DNA from: an uncultured Atopobiaceae bacterium
GTDB taxonomy: Bacteria; Actinomycetota; Coriobacteriia; Coriobacteriales; Atopobiaceae
Assembly: GCA_934792625.1 (NCBI GenBank)
Contig: CAKVON010000006.1
Span: 1-64,000 of the forward strand
Direction: 5' to 3'
Length of the DNA: 64,000 nucleotides
Positions 8,476-17,353 of this stretch are shown here, in pieces (position 1 is the stretch's first letter; each line of letters starts with the position of its first letter). The notes beneath the pieces are model-generated. The model saw only the letters and a list, made by a program, of their open reading frames with translations, was not told the origin of the DNA and did no database searches. Both the position numbers and the translations under genes were made by a program.

Positions 8476-9564
8476 TTACGGGAGGCTGACCTCGGCAAAC
8501 CCCGCCGACGCGAAGCGCGTGGGCCATGCCGTGCGCACGCGGACAGCCTCGCCCGTCACGGGATGTTCGAACGACTCCTCGTACGCGTGCAGCATGAGCG
8601 GGCCGCGGGCGGCGGCGCCTCGTGCATACAGCGGGTCGCCCAGGATCGGAAAGCCCATCGAGGCAAGGTGCACGCGGATCTGATGGCGGCGACCGGTGCC
8701 GAGCTCGGCCAAGACCAGGCTCGCGCGCGGACCCGACGCAAGAAGCGTCACCGTGGTGAGCGCGGGCTTTGCCGCCTGGCCGCGGGCGCTGGCGGCACCA
8801 CGCCCTCCGCGGCAGCCAGCGCCACACCCGCCGCTACCGCCGGCGGACGCCCGCCGCACCACGCGCATGCGACGCGAGTCGTGCCTGTCGCGCGCGATGG
8901 CCAAATCCACGCGGCGCGTCCCCGCGGGAAAGCCGGGGCCAACGAGTGCCAGGTAGCGCTTGGCAACCGAGTCGTGGCCGGCCACCAGCGCGTCGAACGC
9001 GGGCTGGAACTGCGACGTCTTCGAGAACAGCACGACGCCGGTGGTCTCCACGTCCAGGCGCTGCACGGGCTGCGCCATCGCCGCGCTGCCGAGAAGTGCG
9101 CGCGAGGCCAGGTACTCCCTAACAAGGTCCGTCAGGTTCGCGGCGCCGGTCCCGTCCCCATGGATCAGGACTCCCGCGTCCTTCTCGACAGCCAAGCAGA
9201 AGGGGTCCTCGTACAGCACGCGCACGCCGGCGCGGGGGCGCGAGCCTGCCGGGACGCAAAGTCCTCCGGCGTCGCGCGCCGCGGCGGCACGGCCTGCCCC
9301 GACGAACGGCTCGAGCGCGAACTCGACCACGTCGCCTGCGGCCAGGCGCGAACCACCCGTCAGGCGGGCGGGGGCAAGCGACCCGTCGGCGTCGGCCACG
9401 CGACTGGCATAGCCGGACTCGAGCTCGTGGGTCGCGCTCACGCGGGACATGCCCAGCGACAGCGCCAGGGCCTGGGCCGAGCACGACGCCAGCGCCCGTA
9501 CGCACAGACGCCCCTCCGCCACGGTCTCGATCGTGGCGAGGGGCGTCTGCAAGGTATCCATCAT
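8476..9564 (-). CDS. RluA-family pseudouridine synthase
   Basis: A 362-residue enzyme isomerising uridine to pseudouridine in RNA. The catalytic motif reads QRLDVETTGVVLFSK (family HRLDxxTSGxxxxAK) with the Asp kept. RHQIRVHLASMGFPILGDPLY is the second family signature. There is no obvious S4 domain at the N terminus. An unusual Gly/Ala/Arg-rich insertion with two Cys (about residues 225-255) interrupts the catalytic domain. It lies 13 bp downstream of hisS and is probably co-transcribed. The exact RNA target cannot be told from sequence. Confidence 0.88.
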   Translation of the reverse strand: MMDTLQTPLATIETVAEGRLCVRALASCSAQALALSLGMSRVSATHELESGYASRVADADGSLAPARLTGGSRLAAGDVVEFALEPFVGAGRAAAARDAGGLCVPAGSRPRAGVRVLYEDPFCLAVEKDAGVLIHGDGTGAANLTDLVREYLASRALLGSAAMAQPVQRLDVETTGVVLFSKTSQFQPAFDALVAGHDSVAKRYLALVGPGFPAGTRRVDLAIARDRHDSRRMRVVRRASAGGSGGCGAGCRGGRGAASARGQAAKPALTTVTLLASGPRASLVLAELGTGRRHQIRVHLASMGFPILGDPLYARGAAARGPLMLHAYEESFEHPVTGEAVRVRTAWPTRFASAGFAEVSLP

Positions 9565-9577
9565 CGGGCGGCGGGCT

Positions 9578-10891
9578 TTACGCCAGGCGGGCCGCCACGT
9601 GGGCCGCGAGCTCTGACATGGGGACGCTGACCTGCTCGTGCGTGGACATGTCGCGCACGGTCGCGCTGCCGCTGGCGACCTCGTCGGCGCCCAGCACCAC
9701 GCACAGGCGCGCGTTGTGCTTGTCGGCCTGCTTGAACTGCGACTTGAGCGAACGACCCTGGTAGTCGGCCTCGGTGCGCACGCCGGCCTGCCTCAGCGCC
9801 AGCGTTGCCGAGAAGACCGCGTCGCGTTGCTCGGGCGAGGCGCACGCGACGTACACGCAGGAGGGCTCGTCGCCCTCGAGCGAGACACCCTGCGCGGCCA
9901 GCGCCAGCGCGATGCGCTCGAAGCCGACGGCAAAGCCGATGCCCGGGGTGGGCTTGCCGCCCTCGAGCTCCATCAGGCCGTCGTAGCGGCCGCCGCCGCC
10001 GATGGCGCCGACGCCGCCGCCGATGGCCTCCACCTCGAAGACCGTGCGGGTGTAGTAGTCCAGGCCGCGCACGAGCGTCGGGTCCTCCACATAGGCGATG
10101 CCCGCCTCGTCCAGGTAGCGCTTGACCTGCGCGTAGTGCTCGGCGCACTCGTCGCACAGGTTCTGGTGGACCAGCGGGGCGTCGGCCATGACCTCGCGGC
10201 AGTGCTCGTTCTTGCAGTCGAAGGCGCGCAGCGGGTTGATCTCGGCGCGCTCGCGGCACTCGTCGCACATCTCGTCGGCGTGGTCGAGGATGAACTGGCG
10301 GACCTTCTCGCGATAGGCGGGACGGCAGGCGGCGTCACCCATCGAGTTGATCATCAGGCGCAGGCCGGACGGGTCGAAGCCCAGGCGCTTGTAGAACTCC
10401 ATGAGCATGATGATGCACTCGGCGTCGGCCGCGGGGTCGGGGGCGCCCAGCCACTCGACGCCGACCTGGTGGAACTGGCGCAGGCGACCCTTCTGCGGGC
10501 GCTCGCCGCGGAACATCGCCTCGGCGTACCACAGCTTCTTCGGGGCGCCGCCCTGCGGCACGAAGTTGTTCTCGACGGCGGCGCGAACCACGCCCGCGGT
10601 GCCCTCGGGACGCATGGCCATGCGCTGGCGAGGCTTCAGGCCCTTCTCGCTACCCGACTCGAGCATGTTGTCGAGAAGTGCGCCCGAGAAGACGCGGAAC
10701 ATCTCCTTGCGCACGACGTCGGTGGACTCGCCGATGCCGTGGACGAAGGTGTCGACCTGCTCGATCGCGGGGGTCTCGATCATGTCGAAGCCGTAGGAGC
10801 CAAACAGCTCGCGCGCGACGTCGGTCATGTGCTGCCAGGCACGCATGTAGCCGCCGAACAGATCCTCGGTACCCTGAACCTTCTGGGCCAT
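9578..10891 (-). CDS. hisS: Histidyl-tRNA synthetase
   Basis: Class II synthetase, 437 residues, attaching histidine to tRNA-His. It shows QGTEDLFG at the N terminus, motif 2 (FRGERPQKGRLRQFHQVGVE), the histidine-specific VRGLDYYTRTVFE and GGGRYDGL motifs, and the C-terminal anticodon domain. The ATG at 10891 is chosen because GGGAGAGGGA lies just upstream; an ATG at 10912 would place that ribosome binding site inside the gene. It heads a likely two-gene unit with the pseudouridine synthase. Confidence 0.97.
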   Translation of the reverse strand: MAQKVQGTEDLFGGYMRAWQHMTDVARELFGSYGFDMIETPAIEQVDTFVHGIGESTDVVRKEMFRVFSGALLDNMLESGSEKGLKPRQRMAMRPEGTAGVVRAAVENNFVPQGGAPKKLWYAEAMFRGERPQKGRLRQFHQVGVEWLGAPDPAADAECIIMLMEFYKRLGFDPSGLRLMINSMGDAACRPAYREKVRQFILDHADEMCDECRERAEINPLRAFDCKNEHCREVMADAPLVHQNLCDECAEHYAQVKRYLDEAGIAYVEDPTLVRGLDYYTRTVFEVEAIGGGVGAIGGGGRYDGLMELEGGKPTPGIGFAVGFERIALALAAQGVSLEGDEPSCVYVACASPEQRDAVFSATLALRQAGVRTEADYQGRSLKSQFKQADKHNARLCVVLGADEVASGSATVRDMSTHEQVSVPMSELAAHVAARLA

Positions 10892-10974
10892 CTTCGGTCC
10901 CTCTCCCCTCATGCGGGCCGGGCCCGCGCGGATGCCCCACGCAAGCCCACGCGCGCCCGCGCGTCAGTCATATA

Positions 10975-11922
10975 TCACGACATGATAGCGTTGCTCGCGC
11001 CCGCGGGTTGCTCGCGCAGCACGTCGCGAAACTCGCCAACGGCGCTCCACACGTGCTCGGAGCGCTTCCACGCCACCGAGATCCAGAAGCTTGCGCGGTC
11101 GGACAGCGTAATCGTGCGCAGGTCGCCACGGCTGCGCCCCGCAAAGATCGTCCTGACCATCTCCTCCGGGCAGAACACCGCGCCCACCCCGCGCTCGGCC
11201 AGCGCCACCAGCGTCTCGGAGTTGGTCGAGAAGGCCTTGACCCTTGGCGAGAAGCCCGCTCGCTCGAACTCGCTGCGCGACAGGTCGCCCGGCACGTCGC
11301 GCTCACCCAACAGCAGGTAGGGGCAGTCGGCCATCGGCCTCAGGCTGCCCGTGCGCTGGACCTGGTCGACGACCTGCTCGGCGCGCTCTCCATACAGGTC
11401 GTCCAACAGCGACTGTGCGACGACCAGCACGACACGCTCCCGGTAGAGGCGCTCGACCACCAGCTGTGGCACGTCGAGCGGCATCGTGGCGATTGCCATG
11501 TCGATGCGCCCCTCCTTGAGAAGTTCGACGAGCTCGTCGTTCTCGCCCTCGCGCAGCATGACCGTGATGTCGGGAAACCGCTCCTGGAACGCCGCGATCG
11601 CGTCGGGCATGAGCATGTGGCCGCGGGTGGAGGCGATACCCACGCTCAGAACGCCGCCACGGTCGCCGGCGATGTCGCGGAACTCCTGCTCCATCGAGCG
11701 GCGAAGCGCCTGGAAGCGGCGCGCGTACCCGAGGAACTTCTCGCCAGACGCGGTGAGGGTGATGGGGACGCTGCGACGGACCAGCTTGACCCCGAGCTCG
11801 CGCTCGACGTTTGCCACGTGGGCCGACAGAGTCTGTTGGGTGATGCCGATTCGCTCCGCCGCGCGCGTGAAGCTGCGCTCCTCGGCAAGCGCAACGAAGT
11901 AGTCCATGCTCTGCAGGTTCAC
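10975..11922 (-). CDS. LysR-family transcriptional regulator
   Basis: A 315-residue regulator: winged HTH (residues 1-60, SFTRAAERIGITQQTLSAHVANVERELG) and a periplasmic-binding-like effector domain (about 90-300). Translation probably begins at GTG 11922, preceded by GGGAGGG. It is transcribed divergently from the NhaC antiporter at 12199, the usual arrangement for a LysR protein and its target, so control of that transporter is inferred. The inducer is unknown. Confidence 0.92.
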   Translation of the reverse strand: MNLQSMDYFVALAEERSFTRAAERIGITQQTLSAHVANVERELGVKLVRRSVPITLTASGEKFLGYARRFQALRRSMEQEFRDIAGDRGGVLSVGIASTRGHMLMPDAIAAFQERFPDITVMLREGENDELVELLKEGRIDMAIATMPLDVPQLVVERLYRERVVLVVAQSLLDDLYGERAEQVVDQVQRTGSLRPMADCPYLLLGERDVPGDLSRSEFERAGFSPRVKAFSTNSETLVALAERGVGAVFCPEEMVRTIFAGRSRGDLRTITLSDRASFWISVAWKRSEHVWSAVGEFRDVLREQPAGASNAIMS

Positions 11923-12079
11923 GGTCGCCCTCCCCGTCGGTCGCCCGGCGCCGATGGCCGTCTTTCGCCGGCGTCCCCACTCGCGGGCGCATTTCGACCG
12001 TCCGCCGCGAGCGTCGAGGGCCGCGACGGCAGTCCGCGTCGACTATTGCGCGAATATTTCGGGCCACAAATTCTACTTG

Positions 12080-12104
12080 TAACTAATACGCATATTAACA
12101 GTTA
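12080..12104. promoter_or_regulatory. Candidate LysR-type operator
   Basis: An AT-rich dyad in the 276-bp divergent gap: TAACTAAT (12080-12087) faces ATTA (12094-12097) and AGTTA (12100-12104). This is the sort of T-N11-A interrupted dyad used by LysR proteins, placed about 100 bp from the antiporter start. Confidence 0.35.
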
Positions 12105-12198
12105 GACACAAAACGATTTGGCACGTACGGTAGGGAATGCAGATTGGGGGCATCTCCCCGCAGGAAACGATCAAAAACGAAGGGAAGCCCCGCAAATA

Positions 12199-13599
12199 AT
12201 GATTGAGACATGGATCCTTCTCATCTTCTGCGTGACCCTCATCGCCGGAACCATCTGCGGCCTGCCACTTGCCCTCCTGTTGGCCGCCGGCGCGCTGCTC
12301 TTTGCGAACTACGGCCTGCGTCGCGGCTGCAGCATGACCCAGATCGGCAAGATGTGCCTCGAGGGCCCGCGCCAGGTCGGCCAGGTGCTCTTCCTGTTCG
12401 GCATCATCGGCATGCTCACCGCCACGTGGCGCGCGTCCGGGGCGATTCCCCTCATCACCTGCATGTCCATCGACCTCGCGCACCCCGCCACGCTGGTCGT
12501 CGCAAGCTTCCTGCTCTGTGCGGTGATGTCGTTTCTCATGGGCAGCTCCTTCGGCGCCGCCGCGACCACGGGCGTCGTCTGCATGGCCGTCGGCAGCGCC
12601 ATGGGCACCAACGAGGCCCTCATGGCCGGCGCCATCCTCAGCGGCAGCTTCTTCGGCGACCGTTGCTCGCCCATGTCGAGCAGTGCGGCGCTGGTCGCGT
12701 CCCTCACCGGGACCAAGGTGAACGACAACCTCGGCCGCATGGCGCGCACGGCCGCCGTGCCCCTGCTCGCCGCCATCGTGTTCTATGCGCTTGCGGGCGT
12801 CCTCGTGGGCACGGGCGTCGCGGCCAAGCCCCACTTCGCCATCACCTTCCGCCAGGTCTTCGAGCTCAACTGGATCGTCATCACCCCGATCGTCCTGGCA
12901 CTCGTCCTGTCGATCCTGCGCATGCCCGTCCGCGTCACCATGCTCAGCAGCCTGGCGCTGGCCATGGTGCTGTGCGTCACCGTCCAGCAGATGTCCGTCA
13001 CCGAGCTGCCCGGTCTTCTCGTCTTTGGCTACCACAGTGGCAACGCCACCATTCAGGGCATGACCGACGGTGGCGGCATTCTGTCGATGGTCGACCTCGC
13101 GGTCATCGTGACCATTGCCTCAACGTACTCCGGCCTGTTCAGGGGCACCGGTCTTCTCGACAACCTGCGTCGCGGCATCCAGACGCTAGCCGACCGCACC
13201 ACCCCGTTCACGGGCGTGCTGCTGACCTCCATCGCCACGGCGATCATCTCGTGCGACCAGATCGTCGCCACCATGCTCACCTCCCAGCTGTGCGAGGGCT
13301 GCGAGCGCACCGGCAGCGCCATGGCACTCGACCTCGAGAACAGCTCGGTCATCATCCCCGCCCTAATCCCCTGGTCGACCTCGGTCGTCGGCATCCTGGC
13401 CTTCATCGAGGCCCCCGTCACCGGCACGCTGTTCGCCGTATACGCGGTCTTCGTCCCGGCGTGGACGATGTTCCTCTCGTTCCTCGAGCGCCGCGACAGC
13501 AGCTTCGTCGACTCCAAGAAGGGTCGCATGATGGGCCTGAACGAGGACGACGACGCCCGTCGCCAGGTCGAGGTCGAACCCGAGGTCGAGCTCGCCTAA
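12199..13599 (+). CDS. NhaC-family Na+/H+ (or malate/lactate) antiporter
   Basis: A 466-residue inner-membrane carrier with about eleven to twelve helices and the NhaC-type motifs GSSFGAAATTG and SGSFFGDRCSPMSSSAAL. Family members exchange Na+ for protons, or organic acids with Na+ and protons. The ATG at 12199 follows AGGGAAG; residues upstream of it are not hydrophobic and are probably leader. The tail is acidic (NEDDDARRQVEVEPEVELA). It is divergent from the LysR gene and ends at its own terminator. Confidence 0.88.
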   Translation: MIETWILLIFCVTLIAGTICGLPLALLLAAGALLFANYGLRRGCSMTQIGKMCLEGPRQVGQVLFLFGIIGMLTATWRASGAIPLITCMSIDLAHPATLVVASFLLCAVMSFLMGSSFGAAATTGVVCMAVGSAMGTNEALMAGAILSGSFFGDRCSPMSSSAALVASLTGTKVNDNLGRMARTAAVPLLAAIVFYALAGVLVGTGVAAKPHFAITFRQVFELNWIVITPIVLALVLSILRMPVRVTMLSSLALAMVLCVTVQQMSVTELPGLLVFGYHSGNATIQGMTDGGGILSMVDLAVIVTIASTYSGLFRGTGLLDNLRRGIQTLADRTTPFTGVLLTSIATAIISCDQIVATMLTSQLCEGCERTGSAMALDLENSSVIIPALIPWSTSVVGILAFIEAPVTGTLFAVYAVFVPAWTMFLSFLERRDSSFVDSKKGRMMGLNEDDDARRQVEVEPEVELA

Positions 13600-13629
13600 C
13601 GGCCGCGTCGACCGCAACCGACACCACAC

Positions 13630-13658
13630 GCGCCCCGGCTTCGGTCGGGGCGCTTTTT
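13630..13658 (+). terminator. Rho-independent terminator of the antiporter gene
   Basis: GCGCCCCG / CGGGGCGC stem with a CTTCGG-type loop and TTTTT tail. Confidence 0.85.
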
Positions 13659-13789
13659 ATGGGATGTCGCCTAAAAACGGCCCGAGGGACGGCCACCTTT
13701 CGGCCCCAACCTCCCCTCGCACGGCATGCCAGGTGGTAGCCTGTTCCCGATAAGCCACGCGCACCCGCGCTCCATAACCGGAGGTCCCC

Positions 13790-14674
13790 ATGGCCCAGAA
13801 GTTCTGCACCCACTGCGGCTCGCCGCTCAAGCCCGGCGTCAATTTCTGCACCCACTGCGGGGCGGGCGTGGGCGACAACGCCTTCTCTGGCATGGCGCCC
13901 ACCGCAACGACACGTACAACCGCGGCCCCCACCACCGTGATTCCCACGACCACGGCGCCCGCAGGCAACGCACCCGCGACCGCCTACACGGGCGACGGCC
14001 TGGACGTCCCCGTCGAGCAGACCATGGTCGGCGCTCCCCCGATCGACAGGACGCAGTCCTTCCAGCCCGTGGTCCCGCAGACTGCGCAACCGCCCGTCTA
14101 CAGTCAGCCCCTGCAGCCCTACATCCCCGGCGCCCAGGGGTTCGACACGCCGGGCGGCAACCGTCCGCCCAAGAAGAGCCACACCGCCGTCGCCATCGCG
14201 ATCGCGGCCATCGCCGTCGCGGTCGTGGCTGGCGGCGCCACCGCCTTCGTCCTTCTCAACAGGAACAAGGCAGCCGAGCCCGTGGCCTCCGCCACGACCG
14301 AGGCCGTCACGACCCAGGAGCCGGCCACGACCATGAGCGAGCCGGCGACCACCGAGGCCGCCACGACCACCGTCGCCGCAATCCAGTCGAACGACGACTA
14401 CGTCATCCCCGACTCGGACAGCCACGACTACAGCAAGGCCGAGCTCGAGACCCTCTCCGACGACCAGCTGCGCATCGCGCACAACGAGATCTACGCGCGC
14501 CACGGCAAGGTCTTCCGTTCGGAGGACCTGCAGAAGTACTTCGACGCCAAATCCTGGTACGACGGCCGCTACTCCGCCGACGAGTTCGACAAGATGAACG
14601 TCGAGCTCAACTCCCACGAGCAGCACAACGCCGACCTGCTGCAGCAGATCCGCAAGGATCGCCGCCAGCTCTAA
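13790..14674 (+). CDS. Zinc-ribbon, transmembrane, YARHG-domain protein
   Basis: A 294-residue membrane protein. Residues 1-27 form a double zinc ribbon (CTHCG ... CTHCG). A Pro/Thr-rich linker follows, then one helix (AVAIAIAAIAVAVVAGGATAFVLL, about 135-158), a Thr/Ala-rich stalk, and a C-terminal YARHG domain (IAHNEIYARHGKVFRSEDLQKYFDAKSWY). The topology suggests a cytoplasmic zinc ribbon and an external YARHG domain. GGAGG precedes the ATG. YARHG proteins are thought to act at the cell envelope, but no reaction is known. Confidence 0.85.
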   Translation: MAQKFCTHCGSPLKPGVNFCTHCGAGVGDNAFSGMAPTATTRTTAAPTTVIPTTTAPAGNAPATAYTGDGLDVPVEQTMVGAPPIDRTQSFQPVVPQTAQPPVYSQPLQPYIPGAQGFDTPGGNRPPKKSHTAVAIAIAAIAVAVVAGGATAFVLLNRNKAAEPVASATTEAVTTQEPATTMSEPATTEAATTTVAAIQSNDDYVIPDSDSHDYSKAELETLSDDQLRIAHNEIYARHGKVFRSEDLQKYFDAKSWYDGRYSADEFDKMNVELNSHEQHNADLLQQIRKDRRQL

Positions 14675-14717
14675 CGGAGGCAGGCTCGTCTCGACCGCAC
14701 GCACCGTCGCAACAAGA

Positions 14718-14748
14718 AGGGCCTGGGCAGCATCGCCGCCCAGGCCCT
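14718..14748. terminator. Bidirectional terminator
   Basis: AGGGCCTGGGC / GCCCAGGCCCT perfect stem between convergent genes (YARHG protein and ilvE). T tracts are weak on both sides. Confidence 0.65.
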
Positions 14749-14802
14749 ATCTATCAGTGCTTGTCAGACTTACTGGTGCTGGCAGACCGAGTCGCGATCC
14801 AA

Positions 14803-15825
14803 CTAGCAGATCTTGAAGACCCAGCCGTGCTTGTCCTCGACGGCGCCGGACTGGATGCCGGTCAGGGTCTCGCGCAGCTTCTTCATGACGGGGCCAACGT
14901 GCTCCATGCCGTAGACGACGCTGGTGTCGCCGTTGTCGATCTGGCCGACGGGGGAGATCACGGCCGCGGTGCCGCACATGCCGCACTCGACGAACTGGTC
15001 GATCTCGTCAAAGCGGACGGGACGCTGCTCGACCTCCATGCCGAGGTCCTCGGCGACCTGGACCAGCGAACGACGGGTGATCGACGGCAGAATGGAGTCG
15101 GTGAACGACTGCGGGACGACGAGCTTGCCGTCCTTGGTCACGAACAGGACGTTCGCGCCACCCGTCTCCTCGACGTAGGTACGGGTCTGCGGGTCGAGGA
15201 ACAGGTTGTCGGCGTAGCCGGCGGCGTGGGCCAGGACGCTGGGGTGCAGCGACATGGCGTAGTTGAGGCCGGCCTTGATGTTGCCGGTGCCGTGGGGCGC
15301 GGCGCGGTCGAACTCGGGGACCTGCAGCTTGACGGGCTTGACGCCGCCCTTGTAGTACGGGCCGACCGGGGTCACCAGGATGCGGAACTGGTACTCGTCG
15401 GCAGGCTTGACGCCGATGACGTCGCCCGTGGCGAACATGAACGGTCGGACGTACAGCGTGGCGCCGGAGCCAAAGGGCGGCACCCAGGCGGCGTTGGCCT
15501 CGACGACCATCTTGACGGCCTCGACGAACTTCTCCTTAGGGAACTGCGGCATCTCCAGACGCGCAGCGGAATCGAACATGCGCTGGGCGTTCATGTCCGG
15601 GCGGAAGCAGACGATGGAGCCGTCCTCGGCGGTGTACGCCTTGAGGCCCTCGAACACCTCCTGGCAGTAGTGCAGCAGGCCGGCACACTCGGACAGCGTG
15701 ACCGTGTGGTCCTTGGTCAGGCCGCCCTCCTCCCACTGGCCGTCCTTGTAGTTGCAGACATAGCTGTAGTCGGTGGGCTGGTAGGCAAAGCCGAGGCTAC
15801 CCCAGTCGATGTCCTTCTTCTCCAT
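14803..15825 (-). CDS. ilvE: Branched-chain amino acid aminotransferase
   Basis: A 340-residue class IV PLP aminotransferase moving the amino group between glutamate and the keto acids of Leu, Ile and Val. Visible features: FEGLKAY near the N terminus, the PLP-lysine region GTGNIKAGLNYA, the class signature (YVEETGGANVLFVT) and the GMCGTAAVISPVG substrate loop. The ATG at 15825 follows GAAGGGAC. It matches the long (BCAT II) type. No other branched-chain genes are adjacent. Confidence 0.95.
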   Translation of the reverse strand: MEKKDIDWGSLGFAYQPTDYSYVCNYKDGQWEEGGLTKDHTVTLSECAGLLHYCQEVFEGLKAYTAEDGSIVCFRPDMNAQRMFDSAARLEMPQFPKEKFVEAVKMVVEANAAWVPPFGSGATLYVRPFMFATGDVIGVKPADEYQFRILVTPVGPYYKGGVKPVKLQVPEFDRAAPHGTGNIKAGLNYAMSLHPSVLAHAAGYADNLFLDPQTRTYVEETGGANVLFVTKDGKLVVPQSFTDSILPSITRRSLVQVAEDLGMEVEQRPVRFDEIDQFVECGMCGTAAVISPVGQIDNGDTSVVYGMEHVGPVMKKLRETLTGIQSGAVEDKHGWVFKIC

Positions 15826-15937
15826 TGCGCAAAGTCCCTTCGATCTGACATGCACCCACGCATTCGCGTGCGTTGAGGTCAAACTCTACTACTTGCCGAG
15901 AAGTGCGGCGAAGCCGTAAACCCCCTCGAAACACGCG

Positions 15938-16495
15938 TTAGGCGAGGCCCTCCTCGCGCTCGTAGGGCAAGATCTCCACCAGAAGGCCCATCTCGTCTAG
16001 CACGCGCTCGATCTCGTCGAGCCGCTCCGTGGTGTCGGCGGTCACGTGGTGGAAGTGGTAGCCCGAGGTCACGCCGGACAGCACCGACGACTTGCTGCGC
16101 GTGAGGTCGTCCATGTAGCGGCGGACGTCCATGCGACTGGAGATGTCCAGGCGGGCCGACATCCGGCCGTAGGTGCGGTGGTTGACGAAGACGTCCTCGA
16201 CGGTGCCACCGCAATCGACGATGGCGGTGAGCTCGGCCTCGGTCTGCTCGGGGGTGTGGCGGACCTTGAACGTGCGACGGACGCGGCGCGCGCCCTGCAG
16301 GATGTATCCGCGGTTGGTGGAGATGATCGGCATGCCGGCGCTGCGCAAAAGCGCCACGTCCCCGACGATGATCTGGCGCGACACGCCCAGCTCGCTCGCG
16401 AGGGCCGAGCCCGAGACGGGGCCCGTGGCCTCGTTCAGGATGCGCTCGATTCGACAGCGGCGCAGGTGCGACGCCTCGCTTGCCTTGGTGGCCAT
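15938..16495 (-). CDS. niaR: NiaR-type NAD biosynthesis repressor (HTH_11 + 3H domain)
   Basis: A 185-residue repressor. The N-terminal winged helix (GSALASELGVSRQIIVGDVALLRSAG) is followed by the 3H domain, in which the conserved His residues are visible (VNHRTYG and SGYHFHHV). In Firmicutes and Thermotoga NiaR binds nicotinic acid and represses NAD genes. Here it is the last gene of nadA-nadB-nadC-niaR, three bases after nadC, so it is made with its targets and should repress its own operon through the operator at 19753-19779. Confidence 0.92.
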   Translation of the reverse strand: MATKASEASHLRRCRIERILNEATGPVSGSALASELGVSRQIIVGDVALLRSAGMPIISTNRGYILQGARRVRRTFKVRHTPEQTEAELTAIVDCGGTVEDVFVNHRTYGRMSARLDISSRMDVRRYMDDLTRSKSSVLSGVTSGYHFHHVTADTTERLDEIERVLDEMGLLVEILPYEREEGLA

Positions 16496-16498
16496 GGC

Positions 16499-17353
16499 CT
16501 AGCCCACCACCCTCAGGTGCTTGAGGGACAGGTCCAGGATCGGCGCCGCATACGTGAGCGCACCAGAGCTAACGTAGTCCACACCCAGGTCGACCAGGCC
16601 GCGCAGGCGCTCGGCATCCACGTTGCCAGAGACCTCGACCTCGGCGCGGCTGTCGATGATGCGCATGGCCTCGGCCATCATGTCGTGGTCCATGTTGTCG
16701 AGCATGATGATGTCGGCCCCGGCATCGACGGCCTCGCGGACCATGTCCAGGGTCTCGACCTCGACCTCGACCTTGCGGACAAACGGGGCATGTTCGCGAG
16801 CCATCTCGATGGCGCGCGCGACGCCGCCCGCCGCGTCGATGTGGTTGTCCTTCAGCATGACGCCGTCGGACAGGTTGTAGCGGTGGTTGCCCGCGCCGCC
16901 CACGCGCACGGCCTCCTTCTCGAACACGCGCATGTTGGGCGTGGTCTTGCGGGTGTCCACCAGCTGGGTCTTGGTGCCCGCCAACGTCGCCGCCATGGAG
17001 CGCGCCTGGGTGGCGATGCCGCTCATGCGCTGCAGATAGTTGAGGGCAACGCGCTCGCCGGACAGCAGGGCGCGCACGTCGGCGCGAACCACGCCAAGCT
17101 CTTCTCCGCAGGAAACCTCGTCGCCATCCGCAAACGTCGTCTCGAAGTCGGCCTGCGGATCCAAGACCCTAAACGTGGCGAGAAAGACGTCGAGGCCGCA
17201 GATCACGCCATCCTGCTTGGCGATCAGGTGCACCTCGCCTGCCGCGGGGCCGGGCATGACGGATGCCGTGGACACGTCCTCGCTGGTGATGTCCTCGCGA
17301 AGGGCCTGCTCGATAAGGGGTTGCGCCACCAGGCGCAGGGTCACGGGATTCAC
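16499..17353 (-). CDS. nadC: Quinolinate phosphoribosyltransferase
   Basis: A 284-residue enzyme converting quinolinate and PRPP to nicotinate mononucleotide, CO2 and PPi. Family motifs are evident: [45 protein letters not shown] and DIIMLDNM. It starts at a GTG (17353) with AGGAGG ahead; this GTG overlaps the nadB stop by four bases (GTGA), indicating translational coupling. Confidence 0.97.
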   Translation of the reverse strand: MNPVTLRLVAQPLIEQALREDITSEDVSTASVMPGPAAGEVHLIAKQDGVICGLDVFLATFRVLDPQADFETTFADGDEVSCGEELGVVRADVRALLSGERVALNYLQRMSGIATQARSMAATLAGTKTQLVDTRKTTPNMRVFEKEAVRVGGAGNHRYNLSDGVMLKDNHIDAAGGVARAIEMAREHAPFVRKVEVEVETLDMVREAVDAGADIIMLDNMDHDMMAEAMRIIDSRAEVEVSGNVDAERLRGLVDLGVDYVSSGALTYAAPILDLSLKHLRVVG